The notes under the pieces are model-generated. The model saw only the letters and a list, made by a program, of their open reading frames with translations, did no database searches and was not told the origin of the DNA. 43,041 nucleotides of DNA from an uncultured Ruminococcus sp. (GTDB lineage Bacteria; Bacillota; Clostridia; Oscillospirales; Acutalibacteraceae): NCBI GenBank assembly GCA_902765855.1, contig CACXBF010000018.1, forward strand, positions 1 through 43,041, in the 5' to 3' direction. Made by a program: the position numbers and the translations under genes. How positions within the stretch are numbered: the first letter of the stretch is position 1; each line of letters starts with the position of its first letter. This document shows positions 1 to 8,274 of the stretch, one piece after another.

Positions 1-21
1 AAAGCGTTGTCAACTGAATAC

Positions 22-98
22 GGGGCATTAGCTCAGTTGGTTAGAGCAACCGGCTCATAACCGGTCGGTCCGGGGTTCGAGTCCCTGATGCCCCACCA
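22..98 (+). tRNA. tRNA with CAT anticodon (Met elongator or Ile2)
   Basis: A full cloverleaf is visible: acceptor GGGGCAT (22-28) pairs with ATGCCCC (88-94), the D-stem is GCTC/GAGC, the anticodon stem ACCGG/CCGGT encloses loop CTCATAA with anticodon CAT at 56-58, a T-arm follows, and CCA is encoded. G1-C72 pairing argues against initiator tRNA-fMet. A CAT anticodon can be elongator Met or lysidine-modified Ile2, and the loop fits both. A terminator follows directly. Confidence 0.95.
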
Positions 99-100
99 AG

Positions 101-137
101 AAATCCGAATGTTATTTTGACATTCGGATTTTTTGAT
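101..137 (+). terminator. Rho-independent terminator after the tRNA
   Basis: A 12-bp inverted repeat (AAATCCGAATGT / ACATTCGGATTT) with a 7-nt loop is followed by a T-run. It starts three bases after the tRNA CCA end. Confidence 0.9.
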
Positions 138-167
138 TTTATTATTTTCAGAAGATTTTATATATAA

Positions 168-205
168 CAAAAGACGGCTGATTTTTAACAATCAGTCGTC
201 TTTTG
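168..205 (-). terminator. Terminator of the NlpC/P60 gene
   Basis: The inverted repeat CAAAAGACGGCTGATT / AATCAGTCGTCTTTTG lies about 40 bp past the stop codon of the minus-strand NlpC/P60 gene. The U-tract on that strand is short (TTTT) and interrupted. Confidence 0.7.
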
Positions 206-246
206 CGTTGAAAGGTGTGTATTTTATGTTTTACTCGAAATCTTAA

Positions 247-2400
247 TTAGAATCTTCTGATGTTATCATTAGCGTGTCTTTGTGCAACTGCTCTTTTCAT
301 AGCCTTTGTCATACGCTTTTTAGATCTTACCATTGCGGCTACAACAGAAACACTGAGAACAAGAATCAAACCAAGAAGAATATAGAGCATATTTCTTGCA
401 TTTGAAAGATGATTGTCGCTCTGCTCTTTCTCTAATGAAAGCTTCTCTGTCTTAGATGTTGCAAGTCCTGACATTGCCTCGTTTGCAACTGATGCAGTAT
501 CTGTAATGATACCCTGTGCCTTTTCGGAGCCTTGTCTTGCAATACTCTTTGTGATACTGTTACGAACCGTATCATCGGCAACGCCATTTGCTTCGAGTTT
601 ATTCTCTTTCTGATAATCCTGAACTGCTGTTTCAAGCTCATCATTAAACTCGCCTGTTATAGAACCTTCATAATAGCCAAGCTTTGTGAGGTCACTTTCG
701 AGCGACTTAACATCGCTGCCGTTATAACCTATTTGGAGATTATCATAATCCTCTGACTTAACAGCCTTATCGGAATAAAATACCTTTAATTCTTCAGCAG
801 AAAGTGACTTGCTTACTTCAAGACCTGCATTTTTCTGATATGCGTTAACTGCCTTTAATGTAGCATCATCAAATACGCCTGTTGGCTCATCTGTCGTATA
901 TCTGAGTGCCTTAAGTCTTTTCTGAAGCTTTGTAACGGCACTTCCGCTCATACCATAGATAACTGCACCAGGATTTGGATTTCCTACGGCACTTCCACTA
1001 AAGAGTACGAGTTGGCTATTGAAATCTGCCTCACCTGTTGCCTCTATTCCATTAGCGCTTTGGAAAAGCTGCATTGCAATTACTGTATTTCCATCAAACT
1101 TGCCTTCTTCATATTCACCCTCTGTGAGGTATGAAAGAGAAACAAGCTTATTTTGAATATCCTTAATGCCTGTCTGTTTTTCGTCGAAATCGCCACTCTT
1201 GTAACTATTATACTTTGCCGGAGCTGATTCGGAGAAAATAGCATTCCATGTAGCTTCATCAACATTACCTGTTACTTCGATTCCTGCTTTCGCTTGGAAA
1301 TCTTTAACAGCAGCAGTAGTTGCTTCGCCATAATAACCTGTTACTTCATATGTATAGTAACCAAGCTTTGTCAGAGTTTGCTGAACTTCTGTTATCTTTG
1401 CATCGGCAATAGTTTCGTCCATATCGCCCTCTTTAAGCGTTACAAACTTAGGCTTTTCAGGCTCTTTGCTTACTTCGGATTCCTCTTTGCTTGATTCTTC
1501 AACACTTGATTCTGGCTCAGATACTTCGCTTGATTCCTCAACGCTTGATTCCGGCTCAGATACTTCGCTTGATTCCTCAACGCTTGATTCCGGCTCAGAT
1601 ACTTCGCTTGATTCCTCAACACTTGATTCCGGCTCAGATACTTCGCTTGATTCCTCATAGCTTGGTTCCGGCTCTTTGCTGGTTTCTTGTTTACTTGGTT
1701 CCGGCTTCTTGCTGGTTTCTTCTTTGCTTGACTCAGGCTTACTTGGCGCTGGGTCTGCTGTTGCTGTGCTGTAATCTGTCTGTGAATAAGCGCTTGATGG
1801 AGGTGCGATATTGGAAACACCGTTAGAATCAAAGTAATATGTTACGCCATCAAGTGTTCTTGATGTGTTGACAATATACTGACCATTCTCATAGTAGAAA
1901 GAATTGCCATCAAACAATACCCAACCTGTTGTAGGATAAGAAACACCTGCAACCTTGAACCACTCAACCCATGGCTTTGAGTATACATCGTGATAAACAA
2001 CGCCCGAGTTTTCATCTCTTGCATCAATAGCTGTGCCGCTTCCGATATAGATACCTACATGGTACGGCTGGTGAAGTCCAAGACCATGTATTCTTGGGAT
2101 ACCATCAGCTACATAGCCCCATTCTGGTGATGAGCCCAAAAGGTCTGTTCTGTTGCCGCCTACGCCGTTATAAGTGATGAACAAACCTGAGCAGTCAACT
2201 GCACCATAGCTTGCTCCGCCCCAAACATATGACCAATGCTCGTTATATGCTTGAAGTGCGTGTGCTGAAAGGCCAACACCTGTACTATCAGAAGCTGATG
2301 TTGTAAGTACACCAGTTGTAGCAACTGAAAGAATAAGTGCTGCTGCGATTGCAACAGAAACAATTTTCTTAGTTACTGATTTTCCTAAACTTTTTTTCAT
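247..2400 (-). CDS. Secreted NlpC/P60 peptidoglycan hydrolase with peptidoglycan-binding repeats
   Basis: The protein has 717 residues from the ATG at 2400, chosen because AAAGGAG lies just upstream and a signal peptide (MKKSLGKSVTKK, then a hydrophobic stretch ending near TTSAS) starts there. An in-frame upstream start at 2475 has no such support. An NlpC/P60 domain follows, with the catalytic Cys in VDCSGLF and the His in YHVGIYIG. Next come an SK/ESS-rich linker with a 13-residue tandem repeat, and four peptidoglycan_binding_1-type repeats (LQ..L..LGYY...G.F...T..AV..FQ...G pattern). A C-terminal membrane helix (MLYILLGLILVLSVSVVAAM) and a basic tail complete it. The family cleaves D-Glu/mDAP stem-peptide bonds. 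The likely role is wall turnover or separation by an enzyme held at the membrane. A WalR-like box lies at its promoter. Confidence 0.9.
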   Translation of the reverse strand: MKKSLGKSVTKKIVSVAIAAALILSVATTGVLTTSASDSTGVGLSAHALQAYNEHWSYVWGGASYGAVDCSGLFITYNGVGGNRTDLLGSSPEWGYVADGIPRIHGLGLHQPYHVGIYIGSGTAIDARDENSGVVYHDVYSKPWVEWFKVAGVSYPTTGWVLFDGNSFYYENGQYIVNTSRTLDGVTYYFDSNGVSNIAPPSSAYSQTDYSTATADPAPSKPESSKEETSKKPEPSKQETSKEPEPSYEESSEVSEPESSVEESSEVSEPESSVEESSEVSEPESSVEESSEVSEPESSVEESSKEESEVSKEPEKPKFVTLKEGDMDETIADAKITEVQQTLTKLGYYTYEVTGYYGEATTAAVKDFQAKAGIEVTGNVDEATWNAIFSESAPAKYNSYKSGDFDEKQTGIKDIQNKLVSLSYLTEGEYEEGKFDGNTVIAMQLFQSANGIEATGEADFNSQLVLFSGSAVGNPNPGAVIYGMSGSAVTKLQKRLKALRYTTDEPTGVFDDATLKAVNAYQKNAGLEVSKSLSAEELKVFYSDKAVKSEDYDNLQIGYNGSDVKSLESDLTKLGYYEGSITGEFNDELETAVQDYQKENKLEANGVADDTVRNSITKSIARQGSEKAQGIITDTASVANEAMSGLATSKTEKLSLEKEQSDNHLSNARNMLYILLGLILVLSVSVVAAMVRSKKRMTKAMKRAVAQRHANDNIRRF
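1490..1645 (-). repeat. 39-bp tandem repeat coding for a 13-residue linker (4 copies)
   Basis: Four near-identical 39-bp units lie inside the NlpC/P60 gene, each coding for ESSVEESSEVSEP. They differ by only a few bases, so copy number may vary by slippage. This is a flexible acidic linker between the catalytic and wall-binding parts. Confidence 0.9.
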
Positions 2401-2489
2401 CGAAAAACTCCTTTTAATGTCTGCTTGCCGAAAAGGCATTTTTCGCTCTTGTTCGTGGCGAATTCCACGAACCACAATACATATGCGAA

Positions 2490-2526
2490 ATTATAAATTT
2501 GTAAAAGTAATTACAAATTGGTAACA
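2490..2526 (-). promoter_or_regulatory. Promoter of the NlpC/P60 gene with a WalR-like box
   Basis: On the minus strand TGTTAC-CAATT-TGTAAT (2526-2510) matches the WalR/YycF consensus TGTWAH-N5-TGTWAH exactly. A TATAAT -10 lies at 2495-2490, and the -35 would overlap the box. The approximately 80-nt leader contains two hairpins, GTTCGTGG/CCACGAAC at 2451-2472 and TGCC/GGCA near 2426-2439. The rest of the 350-bp gap to ddl is AT-rich; a TATAAT at 2712-2717 without a clear -35 may serve ddl. Confidence 0.6.
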
Positions 2527-2750
2527 TAATAACATTTTTTTCCGTAAAAATCAAGTCTTTTTCTCGTATGCAAGTAATTTATGTGTAAATTTAGGCAAAA
2601 TAAACAAAATAAATTTTCAGATAATTTAGATTTCTAATGTCAAAAAACACTCTTTCTTCATATAGAGTTTGCAGGTACTTTCAAATTATGATAAAATGAA
2701 TTAAAACTAAGTATAATATATAAGATAATATATTTTTAGGAGTGAGTTCA

Positions 2751-3824
2751 TTGAGCAAAAAGCGTATTGCCGTAATATTCGGCGGTGCTTCATCAGAGCA
2801 TGAGGTATCAAGACTTTCTTCAGCTTACATCATAAACAACATAGACAAAGAAAAGTTTGATGTTGTTACAATAGGTATCACAAAAGACGGTCGCTGGTTC
2901 TTAACAACCGCACCAACAGCTAAAATTGCAAACGGCGAATGGGAAAATGACACAAACAACAAGAGAGCTTTTATCTCCCCTGCTCCAACAATAGGCGGTC
3001 TTGTTGTGCTTGACGACGCAGGTCACAGCGAAATTGTCAAGCTTGATGTTGTATTCCCTGTTCTTCACGGCAAAAACGGTGAGGACGGTACTGTTCAAGG
3101 TCTTCTTGAGCTTAGCAAGATTCCATATGTCGGTTGTGGTGTAGCTGCATCTGCTTGCTGTATGGATAAAGTTTTTACAAACATTATGCTTCGTGACAGC
3201 GGAATTGATGAGGCTGATTTCACTTGGTTCTATACATATGAATATAAGCGTTCACCTGAGAAATGTATTGAACAGGTTGAAAATGCTCTTGCATATCCTA
3301 TCTTTGTTAAACCGGCGAATGCAGGCTCATCTGTCGGCGTAAATAAAGCTAAAAATCGTGAACAGCTTATCACTGCTATTGAAATAGCTATAAAAGAGGA
3401 TAGCAAAATTCTTTTTGAGGAAAATATTGTCGGTAAAGAAGTTGAATGTGCTGTATTTGGTAATGAGGATATTTTCGCTTCAATCCCCGGTGAAATCGCA
3501 CCTGCAAAGGAATTTTACGACTATGAAGCGAAATATCAAAGTGCAAGCAGTGAACTTTATATTCCTGCAAAAATCGGTGATGAGCTTATTGAAAAGGTAA
3601 GAGAAACTGCTAAAAAGGCTTATCATCTCTTTGGCTGTGCCGGACTTACAAGAGTTGATTTCTTCGTAACAGAAAATGGCAGAGTTCTTCTTAACGAGCT
3701 TAACACACTCCCTGGCTTTACTTCAATTAGTATGTATCCTAAGCTTATGGCTAATTGTGGAAAAGAAGGCAAACAACTTATCGCTGGACTTATCGACCTC
3801 GCTTTAAATAAAAATAAAGCTTAA
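2751..3824 (+). CDS. ddl: D-alanine--D-alanine ligase
   Basis: This is an ATP-grasp ligase joining two D-Ala for peptidoglycan precursors in the cytoplasm. The N-terminal IFGGASSEHEVS, the VFPVLHGKNGEDGTVQGLL substrate loop, the ATP-binding FVKPANAGSSVGV and the C-terminal metal-site segment LLNELNTLPGFT are all present. The omega-loop FYDYEAKY keeps the Tyr typical of D-Ala-D-Ala ligases; VanA-type D-Lac ligases carry a different residue. I place the start at TTG 2751, eight bases after AGGAG (2738-2742). A GTG at 2742 would overlap that ribosome site. The protein is 357 residues, normal for the family. A multi-hairpin repeat starts five bases after the stop. Confidence 0.95.
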   Translation: MSKKRIAVIFGGASSEHEVSRLSSAYIINNIDKEKFDVVTIGITKDGRWFLTTAPTAKIANGEWENDTNNKRAFISPAPTIGGLVVLDDAGHSEIVKLDVVFPVLHGKNGEDGTVQGLLELSKIPYVGCGVAASACCMDKVFTNIMLRDSGIDEADFTWFYTYEYKRSPEKCIEQVENALAYPIFVKPANAGSSVGVNKAKNREQLITAIEIAIKEDSKILFEENIVGKEVECAVFGNEDIFASIPGEIAPAKEFYDYEAKYQSASSELYIPAKIGDELIEKVRETAKKAYHLFGCAGLTRVDFFVTENGRVLLNELNTLPGFTSISMYPKLMANCGKEGKQLIAGLIDLALNKNKA

Positions 3825-3828
3825 AATT

Positions 3829-3987
3829 AAAAGTTTCGCTCAAGGCTTTTCAAAGGCTTGTAGGACAAGGGCAATGCCCTTGTCGACGTCCGCAGACGGC
3901 GAAATTCTTTATGCTTTCTAAAGCACAGGAGGGTAGAAAAACATTCCAATGGAATGTTTTTCGTAGGGAACCCTCGCAGGGGGCCCT
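3829..3987 (+). repeat. Multi-hairpin intergenic element, copy A
   Basis: The element begins AAAAGTTTCGCTCAAG five bases after the ddl stop. It contains successive palindromes: a degenerate CAAGGCTTTT/CAAAGGCTTG, GACAAGGGC/GCCCTTGTC (3864-3884), CGTC/GACG (3887-3898), TGCTTT/AAAGCA (3912-3925), then ACAGGAGGGT, AAAAACATTCC/GGAATGTTTTT (3937-3961) and AGGGAACCC/GGGGCCCT (3965-3987). The same modules in the same order recur near 11.2, 14.0, 35.7 and 37.4 kb. No U-tract terminator and no coding frame is visible. The rest of the 344-bp gap to murI has only the small palindrome at 4074-4090. Confidence 0.85.
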
Positions 3988-4073
3988 GATGAAGTGCCTC
4001 CATTCGTAAGTTGCATAATTGCTAGATATTCTAAATTGACTTGTGCTTATGCAAAGGAAGTAGCTATCGAGCA

Positions 4074-4090
4074 GGCGAACACGGTTCGCC
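4074..4090. repeat. Small palindromic repeat GGCGAAC-ACG-GTTCGCC
   Basis: A perfect 7-bp-arm palindrome is followed by CCTACA. Related palindromes occur at 7175-7201 and, in variant form preceded by TGTAGGGGC, at about 13881-13903, always between genes. No function can be read from it. Confidence 0.6.
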
Positions 4091-4168
4091 CCTACACTTT
4101 TAGCAAATTTTTAAGCTAAACTTATTTTAAAGAAATATTCCGATTTTATGAAAGATGGGAAAATATAA

Positions 4169-4999
4169 ATGAATAAACAGGCAATCGGTGTTTTCGATTC
4201 AGGTCTTGGCGGTCTTACTGCTGTAAGAGAGCTTCTGTCTGTATTACCAAACGAAAATATAGTTTATTTTGGCGATACAGGTCGTGTTCCTTATGGTAAC
4301 AGAAGCCGAGAAACCATCAAAAAATATTCTATGCAGGACGCTACATTTTTGCTTACTAAAAATGTTAAGCTAATCATCGCCGCTTGTGGCACAGCAAGCT
4401 CTGTTGCGCCTGAAATCGGCGATAATCTTTCTGTACCATTTACAGGCGTTGTTGCTCCTACTGCCGCTGCGGCTGTTCGTGCAACTAAAAATGGTAAAAT
4501 TGGCGTTATTGGTACAACGGCAACTATAAAAACCGGCTCTTATAAAAGAGAAATTAAAAAAATCAATCCTAATATAGAGGTATATGAACAGGATTGTCCA
4601 CTTTTTGTACCGCTTGTTGAAAACGGCTTTATATCGGCTGATGACCAAGTGGTAACTCTTGTAGTTGAAAGATACCTTTCTTCTCTAAGAGAGGCAGGTA
4701 TTGATACTCTTATTCTCGGTTGTACGCACTATCCTATAATAGCTGAGGCAATATCTAAGGCTTTGCCTAATGTAAGACTCATAGACTCCGGCAGAGAAAC
4801 TGCTATATATGCGGCTTCATTATTAAAGGAAAACAACTCACTTTCTGAGGATAATATTAAGGGTGAATGTGAATTTTATGTCAGCGACACAACAGAAGGT
4901 TTCTCCACTCTCGCAGGAATTTTCCTCGGCAGAGATATTTCCGGACAGGTAAGCCACATTGACATAGAAGATGTTGCGAAAAAATTTAAATTGGGATAA
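4169..4999 (+). CDS. murI: Glutamate racemase
   Basis: The enzyme interconverts L- and D-glutamate and supplies D-Glu to the peptidoglycan stem peptide. The 276 residues carry the family landmarks: VFDSGLGGLTAVREL, FGDTGRVPYG, the first catalytic Cys73 in IIAACGTASS and the second Cys185 in LILGCTHYP. The first Cys motif reads CGTAS rather than the textbook CNTA. It lies in line with ddl, 344 bp upstream, so two wall-precursor enzymes are neighbours. The ribosome site before ATG 4169 (GATGGGAAAATATAA) is weak. Confidence 0.93.
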   Translation: MNKQAIGVFDSGLGGLTAVRELLSVLPNENIVYFGDTGRVPYGNRSRETIKKYSMQDATFLLTKNVKLIIAACGTASSVAPEIGDNLSVPFTGVVAPTAAAAVRATKNGKIGVIGTTATIKTGSYKREIKKINPNIEVYEQDCPLFVPLVENGFISADDQVVTLVVERYLSSLREAGIDTLILGCTHYPIIAEAISKALPNVRLIDSGRETAIYAASLLKENNSLSEDNIKGECEFYVSDTTEGFSTLAGIFLGRDISGQVSHIDIEDVAKKFKLG

Positions 5000-5022
5000 A
5001 ATAATGCAGGAAGTGAAGCATT

Positions 5023-5439
5023 ATGGAGAATAATTATAATTTAAAGATTAAAACAACACAGGTTGTTGAAAGCGAAGCCTTTGATATGGATTTTGAGATA
5101 AATGCATCTTATGTTAAAATCAATGATATTCGCTATATCTCTTATATTCAGATAGATGAGGAATCTAAAAATAAGCTTCGTACAACTATAAAAATTAAAC
5201 CGGACGGAGTTGTTACTATTATAAAAGGTAAGAGCGAGGGTATGATTCTTGAAATCGGAAAAACTCATTCTTGCAATTATCCAACTCCATTTGGTAATAT
5301 ATTGCTTGAAGTTTCTGCATTTAAAATTGCAAATGGTCTTAACGACGATGGTGGAGAGCTTGAACTTCAATATAGCTTAATCGTTGATGGAAATGAATTA
5401 AGTAAAAATACTCTCAACCTTACCGTAAAAGAAATTTAA
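5023..5439 (+). CDS. DUF1934 (YwiB-like) beta-barrel protein
   Basis: This 138-residue protein has no signal peptide and an alternating beta-strand pattern. It matches the DUF1934/YwiB family, predicted to form a calycin-like barrel: N-terminal LKIKTTQV, a KLRTTIKIKPDGVVTIIKGK strand pair, then YPTPFG and a C-terminal ELELQYSLIVDG. Family members often lie just before argS in Firmicutes, and here argS starts 25 bp downstream. AGGAAG precedes ATG 5023. The molecular function is unknown. Confidence 0.8.
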   Translation: MENNYNLKIKTTQVVESEAFDMDFEINASYVKINDIRYISYIQIDEESKNKLRTTIKIKPDGVVTIIKGKSEGMILEIGKTHSCNYPTPFGNILLEVSAFKIANGLNDDGGELELQYSLIVDGNELSKNTLNLTVKEI

Positions 5440-5464
5440 TAAACCGAAAGGAATGTTATAAATT

Positions 5465-7153
5465 ATGTCTGATACAGCAGGAAATACTGTCAGCCTATTG
5501 AGGAATGCTATTATTGATGCTATGGGACGAGCTATGTCCGCAGGCGAGCTTCCTCTTACTCCTACTCCAAACTTTACAATCGAAACTCCAGCCGACAGAA
5601 CTAACGGCGATTTAGCTTCAAATGTAGCTATGGTTTCAGCTCGTGCATTTAAAAAAGCTCCTCGTGCAATAGCTGAGGCAATCACAAAATACATCGAGCT
5701 TGAAGGCACTAATCTCGACCGTTTTGAAATAGCCGGTCCCGGATTTATCAATTTCTTTTATGGCAAGCAATTCTATACATCAGTTATCAGAGAAATTGAG
5801 GAAAAGGGTGCTGATTACGGCAAGAGTGATTTCGGTCAGGGCAAGCGTATACTTGTAGAATTTGTTTCCGCAAACCCAACCGGCCCTATGCACATAGGTA
5901 ACGCTCGTGGCGGTGCTTTGGGAGATTCACTTGCAAGCGTTCTTTCCGCAGCAGGCTATGATGTTTCAAGAGAATTCTATGTTAATGATGCAGGAAACCA
6001 GATTGAAAAATTTGCTACCTCTCTCGAAATCCGTTACCTTCAACTCTATAAAGACGGCATAGAACTTCCTGAAGACGCTTACCACGGACAGGATATTATC
6101 GACCATGCAAAGAACTTTGCTGAAATAAACGGCGACAAGTATGTTAATGCTGAAAGTTCGGAACGCAGAAAGGCTCTTGTAGATTTCGCACTTCCGAAAA
6201 ATATTCAAGGTCTTGAAAACGACCTCCTTAAATATCGTATCAAGTATGACAGATGGTTCAGAGAAAGCACTTTGCATCAGAGTGGTGCTGTTAAAAACAT
6301 TGTTAAACTTCTCAAGGAAAAGGGACATACTTATGAGCAGGACGGTGCTATCTGGTTCAAGGCCACTGAATTTGGTGCTGACAAGGATTTCGTTCTCGTT
6401 CGCTCAAATGGTATTCCAACCTATGTTGTACCTGATATTGCTTACCACTATGACAAGCTTGTAACTCGTGGCTTTGATAAGGCTATTGATGTTCTCGGTG
6501 CTGACCACCATGGTTATGTACCAAGATTAAAAGCTGCCCTTACCGCTCTTGGGGTCGATGCTTCAAGGCTTGACGCTGTTCTTATGCAAATGGTTCGTCT
6601 TGTAAGAAACGGCGAAATCGTCAAGGCATCTAAGAGAAGTGGTAAGGCTATTACTCTCGTAACTCTCCTTGAGGAAGTTCCGATTGATGCGGCTCGTTTC
6701 TTCTTTAATCTCAGAGAACCAAACAGCCACTTTGACTTTGACCTCGACCTCGCAATCGAGCAATCATCACAGAACCCTGTTTACTATGTTCAGTATGCAC
6801 ACGCAAGAATCTGCAATATCGTAAAGGGCCTTGCTGAGAGCGGTATCACACAAAGAGACTGCACTGATGAAGAACTTGCTCTTCTTACTGCTCCTGAGGA
6901 AATTGAGCTTATAAACAAGCTTGCTTCTCTTACTGGAGAAATCATAACTTCTGCAAAGACTTATGACCCTGCAAGAGTCACTCACTATGTTTATGAAACA
7001 GCTACACTTTTCCACAAGTTCTATAATGCTTGCAGAGTTAAGGGTGAAGACGAATCCCTTATGCAGGCAAGACTTGCACTTTGCGTAGCAACTAAAACTG
7101 TTATAGAAAATGTTCTTACTATGTTCAAGATAACTGCTCCTGAATCAATGTAA
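5465..7153 (+). CDS. argS: Arginyl-tRNA synthetase
   Basis: This class I aminoacyl-tRNA synthetase charges tRNA-Arg. The 562-residue length is typical. An N-terminal Add-1-type domain (to about residue 110) precedes the HIGH motif HIGNARGG and its lead-in VEFVSANPTGPM. The KMSKS-equivalent appears as IVKASKRSGKAIT, a variant common in this enzyme. The C-terminal helical anticodon-binding DALR domain ends ENVLTMFKITAPESM. AAAGGAATG precedes ATG 5465, and it is probably cotranscribed with the DUF1934 gene. Confidence 0.96.
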   Translation: MSDTAGNTVSLLRNAIIDAMGRAMSAGELPLTPTPNFTIETPADRTNGDLASNVAMVSARAFKKAPRAIAEAITKYIELEGTNLDRFEIAGPGFINFFYGKQFYTSVIREIEEKGADYGKSDFGQGKRILVEFVSANPTGPMHIGNARGGALGDSLASVLSAAGYDVSREFYVNDAGNQIEKFATSLEIRYLQLYKDGIELPEDAYHGQDIIDHAKNFAEINGDKYVNAESSERRKALVDFALPKNIQGLENDLLKYRIKYDRWFRESTLHQSGAVKNIVKLLKEKGHTYEQDGAIWFKATEFGADKDFVLVRSNGIPTYVVPDIAYHYDKLVTRGFDKAIDVLGADHHGYVPRLKAALTALGVDASRLDAVLMQMVRLVRNGEIVKASKRSGKAITLVTLLEEVPIDAARFFFNLREPNSHFDFDLDLAIEQSSQNPVYYVQYAHARICNIVKGLAESGITQRDCTDEELALLTAPEEIELINKLASLTGEIITSAKTYDPARVTHYVYETATLFHKFYNACRVKGEDESLMQARLALCVATKTVIENVLTMFKITAPESM

Positions 7154-7174
7154 TAAAGCAAAATAATTATCCAC

Positions 7175-7201
7175 GGGCGAACTGGCTTATACGGTTCGCC
7201 C
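7175..7201. repeat. Palindrome GGGCGAAC / GTTCGCCC
   Basis: It lies 22 bp after the argS stop in the 127-bp gap before the next gene. The arms match those at 4074-4090. There is no T-run on the plus strand, so it is not an obvious terminator. Confidence 0.55.
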
Positions 7202-7280
7202 ACAGCAATTTATAGCAAAAATTAAATATTTTCACACAGCAAGGATAGCTTTATCATTTTATAGAAAAGAGGTTTTTATT

Positions 7281-7538
7281 ATGCGTCAATCAACATATTT
7301 AACTATGACTTTGGTTTTTACTATTTTCGCCGTAACCGCTCTGATTTGTGCAATTATCTGCGATGCATTAAACAACTCAAATAGGTCTGTCACATTTGGC
7401 TGTATAGCTTGTGCTTGCTCTATTCCTGCGTTTTCCTGCGGTTCAATTTTATTTCAGTCAGCAAAAAAGGTATCTAAAGAAGATAAGCAAAACTCCGAAA
7501 ATATAGAAAGTTCGGAGGAAAATAATGATGCCAAATAA
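7281..7538 (+). CDS. Small two-helix membrane protein of unknown function
   Basis: This 85-residue protein is not recognised. It has two hydrophobic stretches, about residues 5-29 (TMTLVFTIFAVTALICAIIC) and 38-62 (VTFGCIACACSIPAFSCGSIL), and a charged C-terminal tail of about 20 residues (KEDKQNSENIESSEENND). AGAGG precedes the start. It overlaps the start of tmk by 14 bp in another frame, so the two are probably translationally coupled. The Cys-rich second helix is unusual, with six Cys in the whole protein. Confidence 0.7.
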   Translation: MRQSTYLTMTLVFTIFAVTALICAIICDALNNSNRSVTFGCIACACSIPAFSCGSILFQSAKKVSKEDKQNSENIESSEENNDAK

Positions 7539-8160
7539 TACTCGCGGAAAATTTATTGTATTTGAAGGACTTGACGGTTCAGGCAAGGGTACACAAATCT
7601 CTCTGATTTCAAAGTTTCTCAATGAAAAGGGAATTAGTATTTATGAAACGGCTGAACCTACTCAATCTGCGACAGGCGGTCTTATTCGCGATACACTTGC
7701 AGGGTATCAAAAACGTACGGCATACGAACTTGCAGCACTCTTTCTGACTGACAGAATTTTCCACAATACCTCTGCAAATGGAATTAAGCATATGCTTGAT
7801 TCCGGTGTAACGGTAATCTGTGACAGATATTATTATTCGTCTTTCGCTTATCAAGGAATAGATGCTGATCTTAAATGGGTTATGGATATGAACTTAAATT
7901 GTCCGGAAATTATAAAACCTGATTTATGTATCTTTCTTGATGTTCAGACAGAACAGTGCGACAAAAGAATGGGTTCTCGTCAAAGCAGGGAAATTTTTGA
8001 AAATGTCGATACGCTCAATAAAATCCGTAAAAGATTTTTTGAGGTGTTTGATTTGCTTCAAAACAGCGAAAATATAAGCATTATCAATGCGGCGAGAAGC
8101 ATTGATGACGTTCATAGAGATGTTGTTTCTTCCACTATGGAAATATTATATAAACAGTAA
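7525..8160 (+). CDS. tmk: Thymidylate kinase
   Basis: It phosphorylates dTMP to dTDP. The P-loop is GLDGSGKGT (residues 15-23), the substrate-binding segment is AEPTQSATGGLIRD, the DR(Y/F) motif is CDRYYYSSFAYQG, and the lid region is RMGSRQSREIFE. The length of 211 residues is normal. CGGAGG just upstream supports ATG 7525 (an ATG at 7528 is equally placed). The start lies inside the end of the preceding small gene. Confidence 0.94.
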   Translation: MMPNNTRGKFIVFEGLDGSGKGTQISLISKFLNEKGISIYETAEPTQSATGGLIRDTLAGYQKRTAYELAALFLTDRIFHNTSANGIKHMLDSGVTVICDRYYYSSFAYQGIDADLKWVMDMNLNCPEIIKPDLCIFLDVQTEQCDKRMGSRQSREIFENVDTLNKIRKRFFEVFDLLQNSENISIINAARSIDDVHRDVVSSTMEILYKQ

Positions 8161-8191
8161 GAATCTTCTGTTTATAATACGGGTTTTTTGC

Positions 8192-8220
8192 TTGACTATT
8201 GCGTAATTTTTATCTATAAT
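8192..8220 (+). promoter_or_regulatory. Sigma-A promoter of leuB
   Basis: TTGACT (8192-8197), a 17-bp spacer and TATAAT (8215-8220) give a near-consensus promoter about 55 bp before the leuB start. leuB therefore begins a new transcript after tmk. Confidence 0.85.
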
Positions 8221-8274
8221 TAGATTGGTTTAATTTTGATACTTTGCGGAATTTTTCGCATTTGGAGGGTTAAT

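Noticed and set aside
1490-1645. CRISPR-like array of regular repeats
   Set aside because: The 39-bp units are contiguous with no spacers and are in-frame coding repeats; the same holds for 30193-30312 and the 30.9-31.1 kb linker.
1466-1826. Plus-strand ORFs opposite the NlpC/P60 linker (Leu/Ile or Ser/Asp-rich repeats)
   Set aside because: They are mirror frames of the 39-bp coding repeat on the other strand, without ribosome sites or recognisable domains.
2400-2483. c-di-AMP (ydaO) riboswitch before the NlpC/P60 gene
   Set aside because: Wall-hydrolase genes often carry one, but the leader here is only about 80 nt and lacks the conserved core.
3829-4168. Insertion sequence or transposase remnant in the ddl-murI gap
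   Set aside because: No transposase frame, terminal inverted repeats or target duplication is visible; the DNA is a chain of local palindromes.
8150-8190. Terminator after tmk
   Set aside because: ATAAACAG/CTGTTTAT spans the tmk stop, is AT-rich, and its T-run is eight bases away; too weak to call.
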